Assembly (NCBI GenBank): GCA_029862745.1
Contig: JAOTWS010000002.1
Span: forward strand, 62,001 to 126,000
DNA length: 64,000 nucleotides
Direction: 5' to 3'
Origin: Nitrosopumilus sp.
GTDB lineage: Archaea > Thermoproteota > Nitrososphaeria > Nitrososphaerales > Nitrosopumilaceae
Part shown: positions 17,396-25,677 of the stretch, one piece after another
Layout: each line of letters begins with the position of its first letter
Position numbering within the stretch: position 1 is the stretch's first letter
The notes under the pieces: generated by a model
What the model was told of the DNA's origin: nothing
The model's database searches: none
What the model saw: only the letters and a program-made list of their open reading frames with translations
Position numbers and translations under genes: made by a program

Positions 17396-17629
17396 ATGAC
17401 TTATTGTATAGGCAACTGCAAAAAATACAAAGCCCTCAAACCCACACAGATTGGTAGATATGCATCTGGACAGAAAAGATACAATTATTGTGAAATATTT
17501 GTAAATTATAATGGAATTATCTGTCCTTGTTGCAACAGCCAATTAAGATGTCTTCCTAGAAGTAGAAAGGGGAAAGAAAAGTATCTGGCTCAAATTGTTA
17601 AATTTAAAAAAAATATTGCATCAAGATAA
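17396..17629 (+). CDS. Small cysteine-rich, probable zinc-binding protein
   Basis: A 77-residue basic protein from ATG 17396 (a TTG lies just upstream). Cysteines at 4, 8, 32, 43, 45, 46 and 52 form C-x3-C and CPCC clusters, suggesting one zinc site. The rest is rich in Lys/Arg/Tyr (KKYKALKPTQIGRYASGQKR and RSRKGKEKYLAQIVKFKK), so nucleic acid binding is possible. Function unknown. The following 550 bases hold only a decayed fragment and no convincing gene before 18186. Confidence 0.65.
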   Translation: MTYCIGNCKKYKALKPTQIGRYASGQKRYNYCEIFVNYNGIICPCCNSQLRCLPRSRKGKEKYLAQIVKFKKNIASR

Positions 17630-17777
17630 ATTTTCTGTATTGAATTTTTGTAGGTTTCAATTTTATGGGAGATATTTAGAAAATCATTAGAAAGTTCTGT
17701 TTTTATTTGAGATACAATAATGTTTTCAGTTAAAGAGATTATTGTTCTGTATTAGTATATCTGACTACATTCTTTTC

Positions 17778-17904
17778 TTAGTTAGTTTTCTTTTTGTCCT
17801 CAGATTTTTCTGTGTTCTGCTGAAACTTCTAGATAATCTTCAGTCACATTGAGTTTGATCTCATTTTTCTTAATTTCAGAAACAATATTAATTCCAAAAA
17901 TGAA
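17778..17904 (-). pseudogene. Decayed small heat shock protein (Hsp20) fragment
   Basis: Reading the minus strand from 17904 gives INIVSEIKKN followed by EIKLNVTEDYLEVSAEHRK, then a stop. Shifting one base at the A-run restores SEDKKKTN and a stop at 17778. The pattern (x-I-K-K-x-x-I-x-L-x-V-T-E-D-x-L-x-V-S-A-E) resembles the middle strands of an archaeal Hsp20/alpha-crystallin domain. A TGA lies in frame just upstream (17905-17907). A further minus-strand frame at about 17897-18052 (MTFSWVDNNRSIDNLRKEVE) may be more of the same lost gene, but I cannot confirm it. Confidence 0.4.
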
Positions 17905-18185
17905 TCATATATTTTGTCATGTAATAGATGAAAGAAAAACAATTTCTTGTAAAAATGATTGCTGGAAATGTTGAAAATACTTTTTCCACTTCTTTTCTGA
18001 GATTGTCAATTGATCTGTTATTATCGACCCAACTAAACGTCATAGATGATATTGTTGTCAGACCTTTTTTAGAAGATTTTTTGTTAATTAATAAGATGAG
18101 TAGTTATTGTTAGAAACCAAAAATAGTTCAATCATGCCTGAAAATCAAAGTTCCGTTTATAAGAAATCAATGTATAAGCAGTCAT

Positions 18186-18458
18186 ATGGCAATTCCAGCT
18201 GATGTTGAAGAATTTGTTGAAAAACACATTAAATTAATGATTTCCCAAACGGAGACATATTTACCATTTATCAGAGTTGCATTTCCATATTCAAACAATG
18301 TTGCTGATGGTGTTTACAATCTAATAATAGGTAGTGCGCTATCGATATTTATCAATCAATTTGCAATGAAGATGAAATATCCAACTGCAGATGATTTTTC
18401 AGAATTTGGAAAAATTGCTATAAAATACAGAGATCAAGTTGATCAATTTTTTAAATAG
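18186..18458 (+). CDS. Hypothetical protein, 90 residues
   Basis: Starts at ATG 18186 with AIPADVEEFVEKHIKLMIS, then a mildly hydrophobic helical middle (SNNVADGVYNLIIGSALSIFINQFAMKM, about 48-73) and a polar end (KYRDQVDQFFK). It looks like a small helical soluble or peripheral protein with no clear transmembrane segment. Composition is typical of a real coding region. Family not recognised. Its 3' end is 2 bases from the end of the minus-strand gene at 18461. Confidence 0.65.
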   Translation: MAIPADVEEFVEKHIKLMISQTETYLPFIRVAFPYSNNVADGVYNLIIGSALSIFINQFAMKMKYPTADDFSEFGKIAIKYRDQVDQFFK

Positions 18459-18460
18459 TC

Positions 18461-18691
18461 TTATGCCAATTCGCCTAGAAAGTGTACAGTGTTATTAATT
18501 ATAACAACTGTTCTGTCTTTTGGTACATGGTACAATTTTTTTGTGTTATTGGAAGATTGCACAATAATTTTTGAAAATGGATCTTTTAGCGATTTGTAAA
18601 GAATTCCCTTTTCGCTTACTGATTGAGACCAATGTGTTCCTTGAACAAAAGAAATTGCTTGAAACTTTACAACCTGATAAGAATGTACCAT
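18461..18691 (-). CDS. Hypothetical protein downstream of crcB
   Basis: A 76-residue frame starting at ATG 18691, five bases after the crcB stop, so it is probably cotranscribed with crcB. It has no membrane segment or motif; the C-terminal half is strand-rich (LYHVPKDRTVVIINNTVHFLG). I do not recognise it. The close spacing to the fluoride channel is the only clue to its role. Confidence 0.55.
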   Translation of the reverse strand: MVHSYQVVKFQAISFVQGTHWSQSVSEKGILYKSLKDPFSKIIVQSSNNTKKLYHVPKDRTVVIINNTVHFLGELA

Positions 18692-18696
18692 TCTAA

Positions 18697-19077
18697 TTAA
18701 TGATTAATAATTACAGTCATTAATGACTTTCCTCCAATTAATGCTGTTATAGACAAGCCAGTATTGGCAATAATGTTAATTGCAAGAGTTCCATAATGAT
18801 TGCCTTCAAGGAGATTACTTGAATCAAGAGCAAATGCAGACATTGTTGTAAGGGATCCACAAAATCCTACAGCTGCAAAGAGAGAGTATCTTCCATCAAG
18901 ATTCCATTGTTGTGATATTATAACAAATATACCAAGAATAAATGCCCCTAAAATATTTACAATCAAAACATTCAGAGGTAATGTGTTAAAAAGTAATGGA
19001 GATTCAGTTACTTTGTATCTTAGAAAAGCTCCCAGTACAGAGCCAACTGCAAGAAAAACATATTCTAGTCCTTTCAT
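18697..19077 (-). CDS. crcB: Fluoride ion channel CrcB/Fluc
   Basis: Small dual-topology channel that exports fluoride. The 126 residues have four hydrophobic helices. Conserved features are GAFLRY (16-21), N41 in VNILGAFILG, and GFCGSLTTMSAF at 71-82, which holds the sodium-binding break and the Phe-box region (the second Phe position is occupied by Phe82). A single gene suggests a homodimer. I looked upstream for a fluoride riboswitch and saw none. Confidence 0.92.
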   Translation of the reverse strand: MKGLEYVFLAVGSVLGAFLRYKVTESPLLFNTLPLNVLIVNILGAFILGIFVIISQQWNLDGRYSLFAAVGFCGSLTTMSAFALDSSNLLEGNHYGTLAINIIANTGLSITALIGGKSLMTVIINH

Positions 19078-19209
19078 CTAATATGATTACAAATTAACTG
19101 ATATTATTAGTGCTATTTGAAAGAATTTTGGGATAGATATGGCTAATTATTGCTAATTCAGAAAGATATGTCTATGGTTTTTATAGGTTTGATATTTTCT
19201 TCAGAATAA

Positions 19210-19401
19210 TTGACACTGAAATTGAGATGTGAAGACTATGGTTTTGAATGTGAGTTCATTTTAGATGAAGAAAAAACCGTAGGCCTAATTGAAAAATTAA
19301 GAATGCATTTTGAAGAAGAACACGGAATCGACTATACTATAGAAGCAGTTACTCAAATGATTACCAATAGAGGGCATTCTTTAGAATCAATTAGAAAATA
19401 A
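19210..19401 (+). CDS. DUF1059 family small protein
   Basis: A 63-residue protein starting at TTG 19210. CEDYGFECEFILDEEKTVGLI near 7-27 followed by MHFEEEHGIDYTIEAV near 32-47 matches the DUF1059 pattern: two cysteines, then an H-F-x-E-E-H-G-I-D-Y block. The Cys and His residues suggest a zinc site. Function is unknown. It sits between the divergently transcribed crcB and the second TFB. Confidence 0.82.
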   Translation: MTLKLRCEDYGFECEFILDEEKTVGLIEKLRMHFEEEHGIDYTIEAVTQMITNRGHSLESIRK

Positions 19402-19574
19402 TCTTTAACAAATTGTTTTATTTTTAACATTTATTACGTTGTTCATTGTATATTGATTATTAAATTACTAATAAAGAAAATTTGAGGAATTTTCAGTTTA
19501 TAAATTCAAGTTTTAGTTACAAAATTACCTTAAGCAATCTGTTTTTATTTCAAAAACACGTACGTGAATTAGTA

Positions 19575-20495
19575 GTGATAGAAAATTTTTCAAACGATTA
19601 TGATGTAAAGTGTCATCTAGATACTTGCAAAACCTATCCTGCAATAACAGATTCTGAAAGGGGTGAAATTGTTTGTGGGGGATGCGGTCTTATCTTATTG
19701 CAAAATATGGCTGATGTATCATATGAAAACAACGGTTATTCTCAGAAAGATTTTATCAAACTATCAAGAACAGGCCCTGCTTCATCATTAACAATGTATG
19801 ACAAAGGATTATCAACTGTGATTGGGACTAACAAAGATTCTTCAGGAAATGCATTATCTAATAAAACAAAATATGAATTCAATAGACTACGAACATGGGA
19901 TCAAAGAAGCAAATCAAGAAAGACTGCTACATTAAGCAAAGCATTTACTTTGCTTCATGGAATGAAAACAAAGTTAGGTATTCCAGATAACGTTGTAGAA
20001 AATGCTGCCTACATATACAGGAAAGTAGTTAATGCTAAACTGACGAGAGGGAGAACAATGACTTCATTGATCTCGGCTTCACTATATGCAGCATGTAGAG
20101 AAAATAACATCCCAAGAACATTAGATGATATTGCAAATGCTGGAAATGTTGAAAGAAGAATACTTTCGAGAGATCTAAGAACCATAATCAAAAAATTTGG
20201 GTTGAATCTTAATCAGTATGATATTTCCTCGTTTATCTCAAAAATTTCAAACAACATGGATCTAAAAGAAAAAACTAAACGAGACGCATTTGAGATACTA
20301 AAACGATGTGAAAAGAAACAGATTACTGCTGGAAAACATCCTGTAGCACAAGCCGCTGCATCATTATACATATCATGTATAATCAATGGTGAAAAAATAA
20401 GTCAAAAAAAAATTTCAGTAGAAGCTGGAGTAAGTGATGTTACAATCAGAAACAGAGTAGACTTGATTAAGAAAACACTAAGCCTAATTGAGTGA
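19575..20495 (+). CDS. tfb: Transcription initiation factor IIB (copy 2)
   Basis: Second TFB. The open frame extends back to TTG 19482, but GTG 19575 gives the usual N-terminal length and an AT-rich TATA-like element lies about 30 bases before it. The zinc ribbon is unusual: Cys pairs are C-x4-C (CHLDTC) and CGGC, instead of CxxC and CxxC. The linker (ASSLTMYDKGLSTVIG) and two cyclin repeats follow, ending with the helix-turn-helix SQKKISVEAGVSDVTIRNRV. Multiple TFBs are common in this phylum and are thought to direct different promoter sets. Confidence 0.92.
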   Translation: MIENFSNDYDVKCHLDTCKTYPAITDSERGEIVCGGCGLILLQNMADVSYENNGYSQKDFIKLSRTGPASSLTMYDKGLSTVIGTNKDSSGNALSNKTKYEFNRLRTWDQRSKSRKTATLSKAFTLLHGMKTKLGIPDNVVENAAYIYRKVVNAKLTRGRTMTSLISASLYAACRENNIPRTLDDIANAGNVERRILSRDLRTIIKKFGLNLNQYDISSFISKISNNMDLKEKTKRDAFEILKRCEKKQITAGKHPVAQAAASLYISCIINGEKISQKKISVEAGVSDVTIRNRVDLIKKTLSLIE

Positions 20496-20513
20496 TTAAT
20501 CCTAAAAAAATTC

Positions 20514-20951
20514 CTACAAATTAATTATAGGAGAAAATATTTTCTCAAATGATATATCTTTTAATCTGTTTACTAAATCCATTATTACACGAATTTGTTC
20601 CATTGTGATTTCTTTTAGACTTTGAATAGTTTTTTCAAGCTCTAATATTTTAGATTCTGATCTTGAATTTTCGATTTTCAAATTTGTTATCTGATCTTGA
20701 AAGTTAGAATTTTGTTGTTTTAGTCTATCATTTTCTTCTGTTAATCTTTTAATTTTTTCTGAATTAGATTCCTCTGGAAATGGATTAGGAATAGGTACGG
20801 GTTCTGGAATTTTGATTGGTTCTGGTTCTGGAGAAGGTTCAGGAATTTTTGGTGGTTCTGGTTCTTGTTCTGTTTCATATGCCATAGTAATTTGCAAGGA
20901 ACTAAGAAAAAAGAGCATGACAGATAAGCCAAAAAGATACGTGGATTTCAT
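20514..20951 (-). CDS. Exported Pro-Glu-rich coiled-coil protein
   Basis: Signal peptide at 1-24 (KSTYLFGLSVMLFFLSSLQ, then MAYE), followed by a Pro/Glu-rich stretch of PEP-type repeats at about 30-60, then a coiled coil at about 63-125 with regular heptads (LTEENDRLKQQNSNFQDQI). The C-terminal 20 residues are amphipathic. The layout suggests a stiff, extended surface or periplasmic-like spacer protein. No family recognised, and the low-complexity composition makes homology hard to judge. Confidence 0.7.
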   Translation of the reverse strand: MKSTYLFGLSVMLFFLSSLQITMAYETEQEPEPPKIPEPSPEPEPIKIPEPVPIPNPFPEESNSEKIKRLTEENDRLKQQNSNFQDQITNLKIENSRSESKILELEKTIQSLKEITMEQIRVIMDLVNRLKDISFEKIFSPIINL

Positions 20952-21025
20952 TTTATTGTTTCACAAAAATATTAGGATTTTTTTGTATATCAATATGATT
21001 ATTAATTTTATAGAATAAAAAAGAG

Positions 21026-21244
21026 TTACTTGTAGAAATCAGGTTCTTGATCTCTTTTTTGTTTTGGAAGATCTTCCATAACTGCTTGAACAACTTCATT
21101 GTGATTATATGTTAAATGCCTGAGAAATTTTGCAGATTCATCTGCTCTAGTCTTTTCATCAGCAAATAACATTTTTGGGCTACTCAATTCTGCCATCATT
21201 GTATTGCATTCCTGGCAAGGATCAAAATCAAGATAGAGTTTCAT
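21026..21244 (-). CDS. Small CxxC protein, unknown function
   Basis: A 72-residue protein that begins with a strand (MKLYLDFD), then PCQECNTMM with a CxxC pair at 10-13, and a charged helical remainder (EKTRADESAKFLRHLTYNHNEVV). The two cysteines could bind metal with His residues 43 and 48, or be redox active. It is soluble with no signal. The same strand downstream carries nothing until the Pro-Glu-rich gene. Family not recognised. Confidence 0.6.
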   Translation of the reverse strand: MKLYLDFDPCQECNTMMAELSSPKMLFADEKTRADESAKFLRHLTYNHNEVVQAVMEDLPKQKRDQEPDFYK

Positions 21245-21274
21245 TGTATTCCCTCATCTTCATTAGTATTTAGA

Positions 21275-21598
21275 CTATTTTATAGAATGAATGAGAGGTG
21301 CCTCTTTCTTTTGAGGCTTTATCTTATCTACTGCATCAATAAGATCTTGTTGCATAATTTGGATTTCTTTGACATTTTCAGGTTTACCCTCAACATATCT
21401 TTTCAGAGCAGTGAGTGCGGCTCTTTGCTATAGCAACAATTTCTGCTCCACTGAAACCGTCTGTAATCTCTACTAGTTTTGCAATATCTACATCACTATC
21501 AAGTGGTTTCTTTTTGGTATGAATCTCAAAGATATGCTTTCTTCCTTTAGAGTCAGGATTTGGAACTTTAATTATTCTATCAAATCTTCCTAATGGAT
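21275..21598 (-). pseudogene. 3' remnant of a Cdc48/VCP-like AAA+ ATPase gene
   Basis: The minus strand reads GRFDRIIKVPNPDSKGRKHI at its start and continues through DGFSGAEIVAIAKS, which matches the second AAA domain of Cdc48 (GRFDR arginine-finger region and sensor-2 helix). The frame breaks at about 21417-21427. After the shift it reads AALTALKRYVEGKPENVKE and on to a C-terminal tail KKEAPLIHSIK with stop at 21275. An in-frame TAA lies just upstream of the remnant (about 21602). Walker A and B and the whole N-terminal and D1 parts are missing. It ends inside the start of the ACT-domain gene at 21593. Confidence 0.8.
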
Positions 21599-22168
21599 TT
21601 GATTAACTACACAGCACTAGCAGTAAAGATTCAACCAGAGATTGAAAGGATTCTAGGGAATTCCGTTAATCTCCATACAGTGGTAGTTGCAATTAAACGA
21701 TATTCTGATTCATTTGAAAATAAAGAACAAGTTAAAGAAGAATCAGTTTTGAAAAATGCTAGGTTGTCATTAACTGATGGAATTATGGATATTAAATTTT
21801 CAGTACAGGAATCAAATAAGATGGATCCTACTACAATTTTAAATCAATTCTCAAAGGTAACTAACAACTATAAATTTTTTAGAATGGCTGATTCCTTTAG
21901 ATTTCTTATAGAAGATGTTAGACAGATTTTTAGTAATTTTTCAAATAGTGATGATGTATTTAGTACAGGTCTTGTAAAAATTAGAATCTCAATACCTAAT
22001 TTTCAGAATAAATCTGATATAGTATCCTATGTTGCTGAAGTTTTACATGCTAATGGGATAGAATTAGTTAATGCATTTTTCAGCCAAGAACACATCATTA
22101 TTATTTTAAACGAGAGGGATTCATTAAAAGCATATGATATCTTACATTCGGATATCATAAGAACTTAA
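21593..22168 (+). CDS. ACT-domain-like regulatory protein, probably N-terminally truncated
   Basis: The 191 residues begin abruptly with DLINYTALAVKIQPEIERIL, which in relatives I recall lies after an N-terminal helical (winged-helix-like) region of about 25 residues. The middle (KNARLSLTDGIMDIKFSV) and the C-terminal ACT-like fold (VSYVAEVLHANGIELVNAFFSQEHIIIIL) look intact. The first codons lie exactly at the break with the Cdc48 remnant, so the gene appears to have lost its original start and to use an ATG created at the junction. Likely role: amino acid sensing. Function unproven. Confidence 0.7.
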   Translation: MDLINYTALAVKIQPEIERILGNSVNLHTVVVAIKRYSDSFENKEQVKEESVLKNARLSLTDGIMDIKFSVQESNKMDPTTILNQFSKVTNNYKFFRMADSFRFLIEDVRQIFSNFSNSDDVFSTGLVKIRISIPNFQNKSDIVSYVAEVLHANGIELVNAFFSQEHIIIILNERDSLKAYDILHSDIIRT

Positions 22169-22237
22169 GAAAATTTAATGATTTTAGGAGAGATTATCTT
22201 ATAGCATATATTCAGTCAGGTTATGGAGAGAGCGTAA

Positions 22238-23593
22238 TTGGCTAAAAAAAAGAAGATCGTGATTTTGGGTGGGGGTTTTGCAGGAGTAGAATGTGCTAGA
22301 CAGTTAGAATCACAGTTTAAGAATAATTCTAAAATAGAACTATTAATGGTAAGTGAAGATAATTTTCTCTTATTTACACCAATGCTACCTCAAGTTGCAT
22401 CTGGAATGATTGAAACTAGGCATATAGTATTGCCAATTAGGACAATATGCAAGAATACAAAATTTTATGAGGGTAGAGTAAAAAATATCGATCCTTATGG
22501 AAAACTAGTAACATTATGGGGTACAGGAGATAGAAGAAGTATCTCAATTCATTATGATTTTTTAGTGGTTGCATTAGGAAGTGAAACAAACTTTTTTGGA
22601 ATGTCAGATGTTGAAAAAAATGCATATACAATGAAAACACTCAATGATGCAGTAGTATTAAGAAACAGAGTTATCGATATGCTTGAACAAGCAGAAAATG
22701 AGACTGATCCAATTCTCCGAAAAAGTTTCTTAAATTTTGTTGTGGTGGGAGGCGGTTTTGCAGGAATTGAAACTGCAGGTGAATTAATGGACCTTCTTTT
22801 AGATGCACGAAAACATTATCCAACTATTCAGAAAAAAGATCTTAGAGTAATTGTATTAGAAGCATTAGGGATGATCCTACCTGGATTTAATCAAAAATTA
22901 GCAGGTTTTGCAAAAGACAAGATGGTTGAAAGAGGAATAGACATTAGATTAAAAACTGCAGTAACTAGTTTTGATGGGAATGAAGTAACTACAAAAACAG
23001 TAGATCCAGCTCCAAACGATTCTATTGATGATGCAGTTATTGATTCTATTAGAACAAAGACTTTGATTTGGACTGCAGGAGTTACCCCTGTTAATACAAT
23101 CAAGAGATCAATGTTCAAGACGGATAAGGGAAAATTAATCATTAATGATTTTCTTGAAGTTCCAGATTTTCCAGGAGTTTTTGCAATAGGAGATTGCGCA
23201 TTGTTTTTAGATCCTGAAACTCAAAGGCCATTTCCTCCAACTGCTCAAATTGCAGAAGCTCAAGCAAAGGTTGCTGCTAAAAATTTGATATCTTTAATCA
23301 AAAATTCAGAGAAAAAAAAATTTGTTTATCATTCTAAGGGACAAATGGCAATTATCGGAAAAAGATCTGGGATTGCTACATTTTTAGGAATGAACATTTC
23401 AGGATTTTGGGCCTGGTTAATTTGGAGAAATGTATACCTTTCAAAAATTGCAACGCTTGATAAAAGAATACGTGTATTTCTTGATTGGACCATAGACTTG
23501 TTCTTTGATAGAGATATTTCAAGACTAAAACTAATGAAAGATAAAACTGAAAAAGAATACAAACTACTTGATGAAGTTGATGATGTTTGGTAA
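22238..23593 (+). CDS. ndh: Type II NADH dehydrogenase (NDH-2 family)
   Basis: FAD-dependent membrane-associated oxidoreductase that passes electrons from NAD(P)H to quinone without pumping ions. Two dinucleotide folds are visible: GGGFAG at 11-16 (FAD) and VVGGGFAGIETAGEL near 168-182 (NADH). GDCALF near 326-331 contacts FAD. The C-terminal part (WRNVYLSKIATLDKRIRVFLDW) is the amphipathic membrane-binding region of NDH-2. The length of 451 fits. The start is TTG at 22238. Substrate choice (NADH or NADPH) is not decidable here. Confidence 0.88.
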   Translation: MAKKKKIVILGGGFAGVECARQLESQFKNNSKIELLMVSEDNFLLFTPMLPQVASGMIETRHIVLPIRTICKNTKFYEGRVKNIDPYGKLVTLWGTGDRRSISIHYDFLVVALGSETNFFGMSDVEKNAYTMKTLNDAVVLRNRVIDMLEQAENETDPILRKSFLNFVVVGGGFAGIETAGELMDLLLDARKHYPTIQKKDLRVIVLEALGMILPGFNQKLAGFAKDKMVERGIDIRLKTAVTSFDGNEVTTKTVDPAPNDSIDDAVIDSIRTKTLIWTAGVTPVNTIKRSMFKTDKGKLIINDFLEVPDFPGVFAIGDCALFLDPETQRPFPPTAQIAEAQAKVAAKNLISLIKNSEKKKFVYHSKGQMAIIGKRSGIATFLGMNISGFWAWLIWRNVYLSKIATLDKRIRVFLDWTIDLFFDRDISRLKLMKDKTEKEYKLLDEVDDVW

Positions 23594-23595
23594 AA

Positions 23596-25110
23596 TTATT
23601 TTCTAATTTTAAAAATAATTATTGTGGGTACGGCAAAATATATTCCCATATTTAATAAAATCAAACTAATTCCATAGCCTAACATTTCTTGTTCAGAATC
23701 AATATCAACATAATTCAGAATTGATAAAGAAGTCAACATGGGAGTAATGGTGACCTTTACTGCCTCTTTAAATACAGGATTTTCTCTTTCATAATCTGCA
23801 ATAATAGGACTAAATGAATAATAGAAACTATCGAATGTGTTCATGAATATAGTTCCTGAGTTTGTTTGTAACAGTATGTTATCCCTAAATTCTCTTAATT
23901 GTTGAACTTGAGGAGTTAATTCAGAGCCAAAAGTTGCAGTAGCAATAAGACACCCACCACCTTCTTCAACGTCTTCATTTTTAGGAGGAGGGGGATCATT
24001 TGATAATATTTCAAAGGAGTCAATTGTTTCAATGAATCTTGGTAGTTGTGAATCAAAATCATCGACACCATTACTATAAGCAAGTGTGTAAAATTTTTCA
24101 GTATCATAAAACATAATTTCTTTAAATTTAACATCATATTGTTCATTGTTAGAAGAAAATAGTCCTTCTGCATCAGTCACATATGTCTCATATCCATTAA
24201 CAATTGTTTTTTCTTGTAAAATAATATTCAAGTTTCCTGAGTCAATAGCGGATTGTATTACTATAGTTTTTTCAGTAATGAGATCATCTAAAGATTTTTG
24301 ATTAGTTTCTTGTATTGTTAAAGAGATAACTGGATTTATTACACCAGTTTTTGGTCCGACTGCAACAACATCAGGAGAATTTGGTTGTGTTTTATCGGGT
24401 TGTTGCAATAACCATCCTTCAGGTACACTAAATCTGATTTCGTGTTCAGAATTTTCATATTTTTGATTACCAGTTGATTGGATAACTGAAGATTGTATAC
24501 GTTCTGGTTCAGATAATTCGAGGATATTTGAAACATCAGAACGGTTAACTATGGTAGTTTTTGTAATTCTGACTTGTTCAGGATCTATTGGATTGTCTTT
24601 ACTTCCTGTTTCAACTGCGGCAATTTTATCGAGTGTTTGAAAACTTTCTTCAGTTACAATTCTACCAAATACAGTGTATTGTTCATCAAGAAAATTGGAA
24701 TCTTTATGGACAACAAAAAATTGAGATCCTCCGCTATTTGGATCTTGTGATCTTGCCATTGAAACAATTCCACGATTATGTTTTATTGTATTAAATTCCG
24801 CATTTACTCTTTCATCAGGACCACCAATCCCCCAAGTATCTGGATCACCACTAATTGTATTAGGATCACCACCCTGAATCATAAAACCAGGAATTATTCT
24901 ATGAAAGATAGTTCCGTCATAGAATCCAGATTCAGATAATTTGATAAAGTTGGCAACATGATTTGGTGCATCATCTGAAAAAAACTCTATTACTATATTT
25001 CCAAGATTTGTTTCCAAGATAACTAATTTGTCATTATTTTGAGCAAATGTATAATTTCCAAAACTAATTAAAAGTAATAATACTGTTAATGTTAGAAAAA
25101 TTTTGTTCAA
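23596..25110 (-). CDS. Exported cyclophilin with CFI-box C-terminal domain
   Basis: Residues 1-23 are a signal peptide. Residues about 28-190 are a cyclophilin peptidyl-prolyl isomerase with FHRIIPGFMIQGGD and GGSQFFVV, including the catalytic Arg in FHR. A middle domain of about 170 residues (EIRFSVPEGWLLQQPD onward) resembles secreted beta domains. Near 388 a GGGCLIATATFGSEL motif begins the CFI-box C-terminal region (with LREFRDNIL), ending in a transmembrane helix and FKIRK. The product is thus a surface-anchored folding enzyme. The CFI-box is a conserved module of unknown role. Confidence 0.9.
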   Translation of the reverse strand: MNKIFLTLTVLLLLISFGNYTFAQNNDKLVILETNLGNIVIEFFSDDAPNHVANFIKLSESGFYDGTIFHRIIPGFMIQGGDPNTISGDPDTWGIGGPDERVNAEFNTIKHNRGIVSMARSQDPNSGGSQFFVVHKDSNFLDEQYTVFGRIVTEESFQTLDKIAAVETGSKDNPIDPEQVRITKTTIVNRSDVSNILELSEPERIQSSVIQSTGNQKYENSEHEIRFSVPEGWLLQQPDKTQPNSPDVVAVGPKTGVINPVISLTIQETNQKSLDDLITEKTIVIQSAIDSGNLNIILQEKTIVNGYETYVTDAEGLFSSNNEQYDVKFKEIMFYDTEKFYTLAYSNGVDDFDSQLPRFIETIDSFEILSNDPPPPKNEDVEEGGGCLIATATFGSELTPQVQQLREFRDNILLQTNSGTIFMNTFDSFYYSFSPIIADYERENPVFKEAVKVTITPMLTSLSILNYVDIDSEQEMLGYGISLILLNMGIYFAVPTIIIFKIRK

Positions 25111-25183
25111 TAAATTTTTTTAAAATTCCTTACATAAAAGCTAATTGTATTAGTTTTTAACAAAGTCCAATAAATTATCCAAC

Positions 25184-25675
25184 ATGGAACCTGATGAAAA
25201 GATTCAGGCGCATTTAGTTTCAGTGTGGAGAGAATCTAAAAAATTCTTTTCAATAGGTGGAAGAGAAGGTATGCTATTACTTACGGATAAACATCTAATG
25301 TTTATACATAAAACAGAGGCTAAGATAAATTGGTGGAAGGCCATTACTCAAAGACAGGTGATTAATTTTATCAAATCAAAAAACACGATGATTCATCATG
25401 ATGGATATGATGAAGAACAATTAATGAATGATTTAGAAGATAATAGAAATGTAGAATTATCATTTGATGATATTTCGAGTATTAGTTATCAAGAAAAAGA
25501 TTGGGGAAGTTCATTATTACTAGAATATCAAAAAGATGGAAAACAAGAAAAATTCCAGTATTCTATAGCCCAAGATTGGGTAAAATATCCTGCAAAAGAG
25601 CCTACAAAGTACATGAAAGTGGACTGGGAACCTTTTGTGAAATATATTAAAGACAGACAGAAATTTACAAAGTAA
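25184..25675 (+). CDS. PH/GRAM-like hypothetical protein
   Basis: The 163-residue product begins MEPDEKIQAHLVSVWRESKK, followed by GMLLLTDKHLMFIHKT, a pattern of small PH-like (GRAM) domains. An insertion rich in charged residues (NTMIHHDGYDEEQLMNDLED) and a C-terminal part (FVKYIKDRQKFTK) follow. Soluble, cytoplasmic, no catalytic motif. It ends 2 bases before cbiE on the same strand, so they are probably cotranscribed, though a shared pathway is not evident. Confidence 0.65.
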   Translation: MEPDEKIQAHLVSVWRESKKFFSIGGREGMLLLTDKHLMFIHKTEAKINWWKAITQRQVINFIKSKNTMIHHDGYDEEQLMNDLEDNRNVELSFDDISSISYQEKDWGSSLLLEYQKDGKQEKFQYSIAQDWVKYPAKEPTKYMKVDWEPFVKYIKDRQKFTK

Positions 25676-25677
25676 AA

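Noticed and set aside
17928-18113. 61-residue plus-strand open frame
   Set aside because: Composition is poor, no plausible relatives come to mind, and the minus strand of this stretch looks like gene debris.
19078-19209. Fluoride riboswitch upstream of crcB
   Set aside because: The conserved core of that riboswitch could not be found; the stretch is AT-rich without clear stems.
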